A DNA stretch of 64,000 nt. Origin: VAZQ01 sp035293945 (GTDB lineage Bacteria > Pseudomonadota > Alphaproteobacteria > Rhizobiales > Xanthobacteraceae). The notes under the pieces were generated by a model that had not been told where the DNA came from, searched no databases, and saw only the letters and a program-made list of their open reading frames with translations. Location of the stretch: positions 62,001 to 126,000 of the forward strand of contig DATGLV010000041.1 of the NCBI GenBank assembly GCA_035293945.1, given 5' to 3'. Shown here piece after piece: positions 34,163-41,642 of the stretch (the stretch's first letter is position 1; every line of letters starts with the position of its first letter). Position numbers and translations under genes: made by a program.

Positions 34163-35155
34163 TCAAATCTTGGAAATTTCAAAGGTCGAAGGCGCGAACA
34201 GCTCCTCGACCTTTACTTTGCGCGCGATCAAGCCCTGCTCGTGTGAATACTGAAGCAACGCCTCGATCTCGCGCAGGTTCTCGGCAATCCCATATCGCCA
34301 GAAATCCGCCCCCATCACGGCGGCGGTCTCATTGGCCTCCGCTTCAAGCCACGGGAGCGTGACCATCAGGGCGTTGACATCGCGCAGGTCCGCCATTGCC
34401 AGCGCCTTGGCTTCGCAAAAGGCCTTGTAGACGCTGGTCGCGAGCCAAGGATACTGCTCGACCAGCGTCTTGCGGATGCCGACGAGATGCATGATCGGGA
34501 ACAGCCCGGTCTTCTTGAAATAAGCCTTCTCGGCCGCCCGCGTGTCGGGAAACAGGCGCGCGATGTGCGGCTCGCCGGCTAGGAACGAGGATGGCGCGCG
34601 CGCCGTGAACAGCGCATCGAGTTCGCCCGCACGCAGCATTCCGACCAGCGTGTCCTCTTCGCCGATCGGCTGCAGGTCGATCCCGGGAATTGGCTTGAGC
34701 GGCGTGCGCTCGTGCCGGCCCGCCTCCTCCTGGCCGCCCTGGCGCCAATGGATATCCGAAGGCGCTACCCCGTATTCGTGCTGCATCAGGCCGCGCATCC
34801 AGACGACTGCCGTGATCTGATACTCGGGCAGTCCGACACGCTTGCCCTTGAGATCGGCCGGGCTCTTGATGCCCGCATCGGTGCGGATGTAGATGCCGGA
34901 ATGACGGAAGATGCGCGACACGAAAGCCGGAATGCCCACATAGGCCGAATTGCCCGCGGCGACCGTACGGATGAAGCTCGAGAACGAAATCTCCGAGACG
35001 TCGAATTCCTGATAGCGGAACGCGCGGAAGAAGATCTCCTCCGGATAGAGCGGCAGGTAGGTGACGGCGCAGCCCTCGACCTTGACCCGGCCGTCGCGGA
35101 TCGCCCGCGTGCGGTCATAGTTGCCGCACGCAATCGTTATCGGCACTTCGATCAT
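34163..35155 (-). CDS. 4,5-dihydroxyphthalate decarboxylase-like (Pht5 family) protein
   Basis: This 330-residue protein has no signal peptide, so it is cytoplasmic despite its periplasmic-binding-protein fold. Family landmarks are ACGNYDRTRAIRDGRVKVEG, PEEIFFRAFRYQEFDVSE, FRHSGIYIRTDAGI and GKRVGLPEYQITAVVWMRG. Pht5-type enzymes turn 4,5-dihydroxyphthalate into protocatechuate. It is divergent from an extradiol dioxygenase that could open such a ring and lies beside tctBA. ATG at 35155 follows GAGGAGG. Many relatives are annotated only as substrate-binding proteins, so the reaction is an inference. Confidence 0.82.
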   Translation of the reverse strand: MIEVPITIACGNYDRTRAIRDGRVKVEGCAVTYLPLYPEEIFFRAFRYQEFDVSEISFSSFIRTVAAGNSAYVGIPAFVSRIFRHSGIYIRTDAGIKSPADLKGKRVGLPEYQITAVVWMRGLMQHEYGVAPSDIHWRQGGQEEAGRHERTPLKPIPGIDLQPIGEEDTLVGMLRAGELDALFTARAPSSFLAGEPHIARLFPDTRAAEKAYFKKTGLFPIMHLVGIRKTLVEQYPWLATSVYKAFCEAKALAMADLRDVNALMVTLPWLEAEANETAAVMGADFWRYGIAENLREIEALLQYSHEQGLIARKVKVEELFAPSTFEISKI

Positions 35156-35305
35156 CGGGCCTCCTCGTGATTTTGCGGCAAAGCGGGCGGGCGGGCGCGT
35201 GAACGATGATAGGATTAAAGGTAATGGCTTCGCCCGAAGCTGTGAAGCGCGCAAGCTTGTTGCATGCGGATTTGCGCGATATTTTTTCCTAAAAGGAGGG
35301 CTGCT

Positions 35306-36361
35306 ATGCAGTCGACCGTGATCGGCGGCGCGATGCTGCCGCATGCACCGCAGTTCTTTACGCTGCCGGACACCGAGGACAAGGCCAACGTCGAACGGGT
35401 CCGCGCGGTCGCGGCCGACATCGGGAAAAGACTGCGCGCGCTCGATCCGGACCTCTGGATCATCTTCTCCAACGATCACGCCGAGCAGTTCTTCCATCAG
35501 GCCGCGCCGCCCTTCACGGTGCATGTCGGAGGCGAGGCGAGCGGGGAATTCGCCGGGCGCAAGTTTCACTGGCAAATCCCAAGCGAGATCGCCTTTGAGC
35601 TCGTGCGCTCGCTCTACCGGCAGAATTTCGACCCGGCGTTCACCAGCACCGCCAAGATCGACTATGCGATCGGGATTCCGTTGACCCATCTCGGCCACAC
35701 CGCGCCGGTGCTGCCGATCTACGTCAACGCCTATCTGCCGCCCCAGCCGACAATGGAGCGCTGCTACGCGTTCGGACAGGCGGTCGCCCGTACCGTCACC
35801 GCGATGGGCCTGAAGACCGTCGTCCTGTCGAGCGGCGGCATGTCGCATTTTCCGGGCACCGACCGCTATGGCGAGCCTGAGCTTGCGTGGGACAACCGCG
35901 TGCTGGAGAAACTGGCGACCGGAAACTTGAAGTCACTCATCGGCTATGATGAGGCCGAGCTCGACGCAACCGGCAACATCGAGCTGCGCTGCTGGGCCTG
36001 CGCGGCCGGTGCCTTGGGCGAGCGGCGGCCGGATGTCGTCTCCATGGATCCGAGCTGGCATCACAATTACGCGTCGCTTGCCTGGATCGAGTCCGTTGCG
36101 GGCGAGGCGACGCCGCATTATCCGGCGATCAAGCCCGAACTGGTGGCGCTCACCGCAGCCCTGCACGGGCTTGCCCACGACCCCGAGCAACGCGCCAAAT
36201 ATGTCGCGAATGCCGCAGCTTACGCCGATCAATTCGCGCTGCCGGCGGACCAGCGCGAAGCGCTGATCAAGCTCGATATGCCGACCATCGTGAAAATGGG
36301 CGCGCATCCCTTGGTGCCGTTCCTGGCGCAGATGCAAGTCCAGCGACTGCGAGCCCGCTGA
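35306..36361 (+). CDS. LigB/LigA-fused extradiol ring-cleavage dioxygenase
   Basis: The product has 351 residues. The N-terminal catalytic LigB-type domain has the likely iron ligands His13 (LPHAP), His58 (SNDHAE) and Glu226 (IELRC), and the catalytic His181 (GMSHF). The last 80 or so residues resemble LigA, the small subunit of protocatechuate 4,5-dioxygenase (DPEQRAKYVANAAAYADQF, LDMPTIVKMGAHPLVPFLA), fused as in gallate dioxygenases. AAAGGAGGG precedes ATG 35306. With the divergent Pht5-like gene it suggests breakdown of a phthalate-like or protocatechuate-like ring. Confidence 0.88.
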   Translation: MQSTVIGGAMLPHAPQFFTLPDTEDKANVERVRAVAADIGKRLRALDPDLWIIFSNDHAEQFFHQAAPPFTVHVGGEASGEFAGRKFHWQIPSEIAFELVRSLYRQNFDPAFTSTAKIDYAIGIPLTHLGHTAPVLPIYVNAYLPPQPTMERCYAFGQAVARTVTAMGLKTVVLSSGGMSHFPGTDRYGEPELAWDNRVLEKLATGNLKSLIGYDEAELDATGNIELRCWACAAGALGERRPDVVSMDPSWHHNYASLAWIESVAGEATPHYPAIKPELVALTAALHGLAHDPEQRAKYVANAAAYADQFALPADQREALIKLDMPTIVKMGAHPLVPFLAQMQVQRLRAR

Positions 36362-36430
36362 CAAGAATGAGGCCGTTGCGCCTTGCACGATCTTTGCACG
36401 AAACCGAGCCGATCGGGACGATAAGGAAAC

Positions 36431-37477
36431 ATGGTCATGCTGCAGTTTACAAGAATGCGCATAAGCTTGGGGGTGGCGCTCACCTTGGTGGCAGTCGGCC
36501 CCGCCGCAGCCGACCCGATCGCCGACTTCTATTCGGGCAAGACCGTCCAGGTGCTGATCGGCTTCAGCGCCGGCGGCGGCTATGACACCTATGCGCGCAC
36601 GGTCGCGCGCTATATGGGCCGCCATATCCCGGGCAACCCGAAGCTGGTGCCGCAGAACATGCCGGGGGCCGGCAGCCTCAAGGTGGTCAACTACCTGGCC
36701 AATGTCGCCCCCAAGGACGGGACCGCGCTCGCCCATTTCGCACCGGGCGTGATGTTCGAGCCGCTGCTCGGCCACAGCGAAGGCGCGCAGTTCGAGGCCA
36801 CCAAGTTCACCTGGCTGGGCAGCGCCTCGCGCGAGGCGAGCGTCTGTGCCTTCATGGCAAGCGCCGGCATCAAATCGTGGGCCGACATGCGAACCAAGAG
36901 CATGATCATCGGGGCAAGCGGCGGCGGCGCGGAAAGCGACGTCTTTCCGACGGTGTTGCGCAACATGTTCCATCTGCCGCTGAAGATCGTGACCGGCTAC
37001 CCGGGCGGCACCGAGATCACGCTTGCGATGCAGCGGCACGAGGTCGACGGCCGCTGCGGCTGGTCATGGACGAGCCTCTTGAGCCGCAACAAGGCAATGC
37101 TCGATTCCCATCAGCTCGACGTCGTGCTGCAGATCGCGCTGGAGAAGACCAAGGATCTGCAGGATGTGCCGCTGATCGTTGATGTCGCCGACACTCCGGA
37201 CCAGAAAGCGGCGCTCAGGCTGATCGTGGCGCGGCAGAGCATCGCCCGGCCGTTTGCCGCGCCACCCGGCGTCCCGGAAGACCGGGCGCGGGCGCTGCGC
37301 GACGCCTTCGCGGCCACCATGCAGGATCCGGACTTCATCGCCGACGCGAAGGCGCAATCGCTTGACGTGGACCCGGTGAGTGGCGGGGACGTCGCAAAGC
37401 TCATCCGCGAGGTCTATGCATCATCGCCCGAGGCTGTGCAGCTCGCCGCGAGCTCGATGAGAGAGGTGAAGGAGTAG
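36431..37477 (+). CDS. tctC: TctC/Bug-type periplasmic carboxylate-binding protein
   Basis: This 348-residue protein has a Sec signal ending AAADP. It shows the pattern DFYSGKTVQVLIGFSAGGGYDTYAR and PQNMPGAGSLKVVNYL, a divergent branch of the TctC family. AAGGAA lies upstream of ATG 36431. It is 69 bp downstream of the dioxygenase gene on the same strand, so it is probably co-transcribed and the cognate receptor of tctBA. The ligand is likely an aromatic carboxylate. Confidence 0.9.
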   Translation: MVMLQFTRMRISLGVALTLVAVGPAAADPIADFYSGKTVQVLIGFSAGGGYDTYARTVARYMGRHIPGNPKLVPQNMPGAGSLKVVNYLANVAPKDGTALAHFAPGVMFEPLLGHSEGAQFEATKFTWLGSASREASVCAFMASAGIKSWADMRTKSMIIGASGGGAESDVFPTVLRNMFHLPLKIVTGYPGGTEITLAMQRHEVDGRCGWSWTSLLSRNKAMLDSHQLDVVLQIALEKTKDLQDVPLIVDVADTPDQKAALRLIVARQSIARPFAAPPGVPEDRARALRDAFAATMQDPDFIADAKAQSLDVDPVSGGDVAKLIREVYASSPEAVQLAASSMREVKE

Positions 37478-37619
37478 CGTGGACAAAGGCGCGGAACGCG
37501 CCATGCGCACGTTAGTCAGATGCGGCGCGTGGGCGCGGACCGAAGGTGTACCGCATGTGGACGCCATGGCCGCGCTTCGCACGCCCTACGGATGCGCATC
37601 AATCCTACCGGAAACCGGG

Positions 37620-38885
37620 CTACCTCTTCCTCACCACGAGCAGCCGGGCGGGATCGACCAACATCATGGCGATGATCCCGACGATCGGCAGCAATGTCAG
37701 CTCGATGAGCGCAGCCCCGCCCCAGCCGAACGCGCCGACAAGCAGGCCGAGAAGATAGCCGGCGGTCGATGCCGCGCCGAATAGCGCGGTGAGGAAAATG
37801 CCCGACGCCGCGCCGACAAATCTCGGCTGCACGCTGCGTTGCAGGAGGGACAAGAGGTTGACGAACGCGACGCCGCTCGCGAGCACGCCGATCAGGAACG
37901 ACAACACGGATTGCGAGAAGAGCGATGTCGACCAGTTGTACATGGCATAGCTGACCGCCGCGAGCAGCGCGAAGGCGAGCGCCGTGACCCATCGTTGCGA
38001 AAAACGATCCCCCAAATAGCCGCCCGCAAAGGACATGAGCCCGCCCAGCCCAAAAAAGCTGAGCGCCGCCGCCGCGTCGGCCTGCGAGAACGAGAGCACT
38101 TCCTTGAGGTAGGTCGTGTAGAGGCCGATGAACCCGTAGAGTGAGTAGCCGAGAATGACGCAGCCGAGGATGCCGAGGATCACGTTACGGTTCCACAGCG
38201 CCTCCGGCACATGAGCATGCGCCTGATTGGCGGTTGAGCCCTCCCGCAGCGGCCCCGCGCTTTCGGTGAATTCCCGCGGCACGAAAACAAGCACCAACCC
38301 GGCGATGACCAATCCCGCACCCGCGAACCACACGAACGGAGCCCGCCAACTGTCGGCCGCCTCCGCCAGCGCGGCGCCGATGCGCGGCCCGAGAAACGCG
38401 CCGACCCCATAGGCCACGATCAACCAGCCGATGAAGAACGATCGGCGATGGTGGAAGTAGCTGCCGATCGCGGCAAACAGCGCGGCCATCTGCATACCTT
38501 CTCCGACCCCGGTCATGGCCCGGTAAAAGAGCATGTCCCAGAAGCCCTGCGCAAAGATGGTCGCCAGCGTGAACAGCGAATAAATTGCCATCGCGACCAG
38601 GATGATGGTCTTGCGCGAGGCGCGATCGACCACATGGCCCGCCGGAAGGCCCGCCGCCGCCAATCCGAGAGTGAAGATGGTCGCGAGCAAGCCCGCGACC
38701 TTGAGATCGAAATCAAAATCCTGGCGGATAGCCGGCAGCAGGGTCGGGAAGATCTGGCGATCAGCAGCATTGATCGCATAGGCGAGACACAACAGCAGAA
38801 GGAACCCCAAAGCAGCCATCGACGGGGAAGCGCGCGCGGCGGACGATTTTCCAATTTGAGCCGCAAGCCCTGCTTGAGCGTTCAC
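37620..38885 (-). CDS. MFS transporter
   Basis: This 421-residue protein has 12 predicted helices, with the MFS motifs GHVVDRASRKTIIL after helix 2 and GYLGDRFSQRW in the second half. GTG at 38885 has GAGGAGGGG upstream. It starts 41 bp after the ModA-like binding protein gene and is probably co-transcribed. The N-terminus (ADRQIFPTLLPAIRQDFDF) resembles the anion:cation symporter and spinster-like branches; the substrate is unknown. Confidence 0.9.
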   Translation of the reverse strand: MNAQAGLAAQIGKSSAARASPSMAALGFLLLLCLAYAINAADRQIFPTLLPAIRQDFDFDLKVAGLLATIFTLGLAAAGLPAGHVVDRASRKTIILVAMAIYSLFTLATIFAQGFWDMLFYRAMTGVGEGMQMAALFAAIGSYFHHRRSFFIGWLIVAYGVGAFLGPRIGAALAEAADSWRAPFVWFAGAGLVIAGLVLVFVPREFTESAGPLREGSTANQAHAHVPEALWNRNVILGILGCVILGYSLYGFIGLYTTYLKEVLSFSQADAAAALSFFGLGGLMSFAGGYLGDRFSQRWVTALAFALLAAVSYAMYNWSTSLFSQSVLSFLIGVLASGVAFVNLLSLLQRSVQPRFVGAASGIFLTALFGAASTAGYLLGLLVGAFGWGGAALIELTLLPIVGIIAMMLVDPARLLVVRKR

Positions 38886-38926
38886 TGGCCCCTCCTCTGA
38901 GTTTCCGACTTATGCAGCCGCGAGCA

Positions 38927-39700
38927 TCACGATTTCGCCGGCTCGACGAAAGTCTTGCGCAGAAGCGGCGCCGCTTCGGGCGACAGCATGAACCGCATCA
39001 TGGTGCGGGCCGCATCTATTTCCTTAGCACGCGCCATCAGGGCGACGCTCGAAGGACACGGCTTGTTGAGGAACCCGGGCAAGGCCCCGACATATTCGGT
39101 GCCGGGTGCGCCCAGCATGATGTTGGTTTGCTGGATGCCGAGATCGATGTCGCCGCGCGCCAGATATTCAACCACCGGGCCGTTCGTGGTCAGCACCGTC
39201 TTCGCCTTGAGCTCGCCGGCGAGACCGAGCTTCTCAATCCCCTCGGCCGCATTGGTGCCGCTGCAGCCGCGCGAATAGCCGATCGACTTGGCGGCCAGCA
39301 AGGCCGCCTTGTAGGCCTCGATGGTGCTGATGTCCGGCTTGGCCAGGCCGGCGCGTACCGATAGGCCGAGGCCGGCCATGACAAACGGCGTCACGCTCTC
39401 CGCAACGACCTTGCCGCGCTTCACCAGATCGGCAATCTGGACTGGGCTCGAGGCGATCAAGTCCGCAGGCCCGCCGGACGCGAGTCGCGCCTCCAGCGCT
39501 GGGCCGTCTTCCTGGATGACCGTTACTTTGTGACCGCTCTGGCTCGCGAACGCGGCAGCGACTTCCTTGACCCCTGGCGTCGTCCCTTGGCCGGTGATGA
39601 TCACAAGCTCGGCTGATCGCGCTGTGCCGTGCGGCAATCCTCCGGGAAACACCCAGAGCATACCTAACACGCACGCGGCAAAAGACCTGCGCGCTCCCAT
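38927..39700 (-). CDS. ModA-like extracytoplasmic substrate-binding protein
   Basis: This 257-residue exported protein (signal to about residue 29) has the ModA-type pattern: AAFASQSGHKVTV, SSPVQIADLVKRGKV, FVMAGLGLSVRAG and RGDIDLGIQQTN. ModA relatives bind molybdate or other oxyanions, but many divergent members bind organic ligands. No ABC permease or ATPase is adjacent; an MFS gene follows instead. ATG at 39700 follows GGGAGG. Confidence 0.88.
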   Translation of the reverse strand: MGARRSFAACVLGMLWVFPGGLPHGTARSAELVIITGQGTTPGVKEVAAAFASQSGHKVTVIQEDGPALEARLASGGPADLIASSPVQIADLVKRGKVVAESVTPFVMAGLGLSVRAGLAKPDISTIEAYKAALLAAKSIGYSRGCSGTNAAEGIEKLGLAGELKAKTVLTTNGPVVEYLARGDIDLGIQQTNIMLGAPGTEYVGALPGFLNKPCPSSVALMARAKEIDAARTMMRFMLSPEAAPLLRKTFVEPAKS

Positions 39701-39926
39701 TGCATCCTCCCATGGCGCATCATCTGGATTTTCTTCTGAGACTTTTGATCGTCTTCGCTGTCAGGCAGGTGTTCGGCCGCCTTCGGAAACAAGCTTATGC
39801 GGTCCGAGGCTCGTCGGCCAGATGGGTTCGTCGCCAGCCGGCCGCGATGGATCGAGGCGGGAGATTCGTGTAGAAGGTGATTATGAGCAAACAGCTTGCC
39901 ACCGCAAATAATGCAAAGGGGAACGC

Positions 39927-40451
39927 ATGAAGGCTCCATCTGGTGTGAGCATAGCCCTCCTTCCGCTGACCGCATTGGCGGTCGCGCTGCCCGGCATCGC
40001 CGGCGCCGAGGAACGACAGCCGCAATCGCTGTTCATCGAGGGCGACATGGTGCGCGGCAATACTCCCAAGGGCCAGACCGGCCCGACCTGCGTGCTCAAC
40101 AATCAGTTCAAGCACAACGAGAACGCGGTCTTTCGCGTGCGCGTGCGCGACATCACCGGCAAGCCGCTGGACGACAAGGAGATCAAGGGCGTGGTGGTCG
40201 AATTGTCGGACGGACAGAAGCTCACCATGCGCTATGGCGGTCATCCGCCGCGCGGCAGCATCGATTATTTCTGGTCGGCGGGCTGGATCATCCCGGCGGA
40301 TTATCCCAACGGCAGCCTGTATTACAAGGTCGTCGCCACCGACCTACAGGGCCGGACGCAGAGCTGGCAATCGTTCCAAGATCCGCGTTCGCAGCTCGAG
40401 ATCGTCTCCGGCAGCGTGCAATACTCTGGCGAGCCGCAAGCGCCGCGATAA
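39927..40451 (+). CDS. Secreted protein of unknown function
   Basis: This 174-residue protein has a clear Sec signal (to about residue 27, ending IAGAEE). The mature part is soluble and beta-rich (QFKHNENAVFRVRVRD; GKPLDDKEIKGVVVELSDGQ), like a small Ig-like domain. Similar conserved proteins occur in other Alphaproteobacteria without a known role. ATG at 39927 has AAAGGGG upstream. It is 20 bp upstream of the rhodanese gene and probably co-transcribed. Confidence 0.82.
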   Translation: MKAPSGVSIALLPLTALAVALPGIAGAEERQPQSLFIEGDMVRGNTPKGQTGPTCVLNNQFKHNENAVFRVRVRDITGKPLDDKEIKGVVVELSDGQKLTMRYGGHPPRGSIDYFWSAGWIIPADYPNGSLYYKVVATDLQGRTQSWQSFQDPRSQLEIVSGSVQYSGEPQAPR

Positions 40452-40471
40452 TCACTGTGGGAGAGAACATC

Positions 40472-40867
40472 ATGCCCGCAAGCGTCAAACAAATGTTGGA
40501 GGCCGCCAACGCTGCGGTACCACGCGTGTCACCGGCGCAAGCGCGCGAGATGATCGCCAAGGGCGGCACCCTCGTGCTCGATGTGCGCGATGCCCCGGAA
40601 GTGGAGAAGAGCGGAAAGGCCGCCGGAGCCCTGCACGTCTCGCGCGGCATGCTCGAATTTCGTGCCGATCCGGAGTCGCCCTATCACGACAAGAGCTTCG
40701 CCAAGGACAAGACCGTGATCCTTTACTGCGCCTCAGGCGGCCGTGCGGCCTTGGCCGGAAAGGTGCTCAAGGATATGGGATACGAGAAGGTCTACAATCT
40801 CGGCGCCTTCAAGGACTGGGCGGAAGACGGCGGCGCGATCGAGAAGCCGGTCGAGCCGGGGACGTGA
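40472..40867 (+). CDS. Rhodanese-domain sulfurtransferase
   Basis: This 131-residue single-domain rhodanese has the catalytic Cys in YCASGGRAALAG (about residue 88) and the typical VLDVRDAPEVEKSG near 35-50. It transfers sulfane sulfur to thiols or cyanide. ATG at 40472 has GGGAGAG upstream. No signal peptide is present. It follows the secreted protein gene closely. Confidence 0.92.
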   Translation: MPASVKQMLEAANAAVPRVSPAQAREMIAKGGTLVLDVRDAPEVEKSGKAAGALHVSRGMLEFRADPESPYHDKSFAKDKTVILYCASGGRAALAGKVLKDMGYEKVYNLGAFKDWAEDGGAIEKPVEPGT

Positions 40868-40899
40868 AGGTATTGCTTTCTGCCGAAAGCAGCCGACAC

Positions 40900-41271
40900 C
40901 TAGCGGCTCGGCAGGGGCGCAAAGGTCTCGTCCGTGCAAGCGTCGATGACGACTGCAAGGCGGGCGTCAACAATGGCGTTGTCGCGGATGAACAGCGCAT
41001 AGATGCGCTGATCGCTTTCCGAATCGCTGGTCAGGCACACGATCCAGTCACCCAGGGCGCTGATCGGAGCCGTGCGCACCGCCGAGACGCGCGGATAGCC
41101 GGCAAATTTCGCGTTCTTGAACGCTTGCGCAATCATCGGTGTGAGCAGCGTCAGATCGGGCGCTGATCCCTCGATCTCGGCGCTGTTGGCCTGCGCAAGC
41201 GGCGGCGGATCGGTGCCGTGCGCGCAAGCTCCAAGGGCGAGCCCCACGATTATGGACAAGAGGCGGATCAT
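40900..41271 (-). CDS. Small lipoprotein of unknown function
   Basis: This 123-residue protein has a type II signal (MIRLLSIIVGLALGAC, lipid Cys16). The mature domain carries segments such as SALGDWIVCLTSDSES and VVIDACTDETFAPL. A Cys pair in the mature part may form a disulfide. ATG at 41271 is set by the signal peptide; the ribosome binding site is weak. It is convergent with the rhodanese gene. Confidence 0.82.
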   Translation of the reverse strand: MIRLLSIIVGLALGACAHGTDPPPLAQANSAEIEGSAPDLTLLTPMIAQAFKNAKFAGYPRVSAVRTAPISALGDWIVCLTSDSESDQRIYALFIRDNAIVDARLAVVIDACTDETFAPLPSR

Positions 41272-41642
41272 GCCGGCACGATTCAGTCGCCCGCGTCCGA
41301 GCAGGTTCGCCTCATTCAATGGATTGGTCGGCAATGCGGTCCCCGCGCCAGCCCCAAGAGCATGATCCCGAGAAGCCCGCCCCTACGAACGCGAGGGCGG
41401 AGGCCGGTTTTCGGAAAGGGTCTTGCTCTCCCTGGAGAGCTTATATGCGATCGCGGCCTGGAAAGAGGTAGGGGCAACCGCCCGTTAATGGATGCTGGCC
41501 GCGCGGGAAGGATTGTGGCGCGACCGTGTGGCCGGCCCGAACAATGCCGCGCCGTCTAACCCAAATCGTCATCCTTTCGCCTCAGCCTTCGCGTGTCTTC
41601 TGGCGGGGAATTGCGGGCGGGGGCCGGCAATAACTGCTCGGC
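41272..41642. other. Intergenic region upstream of bamA
   Basis: About 371 bp between the leftward lipoprotein gene and the rightward bamA-like gene. It must hold both promoters. No EcfG-type site, hairpin or coding region was recognised. Confidence 0.4.

Noticed and set aside
34163..35848. A 561-codon version of the Pht5-like protein
   Set aside because: The extra N-terminal part is antisense to the dioxygenase gene. A proper ribosome binding site and family start are at 35155.
39896..40867. A 323-codon frame ending in the rhodanese
   Set aside because: The upstream part is an out-of-frame reading of the secreted protein gene at 39927. The rhodanese has its own start and ribosome binding site at 40472.
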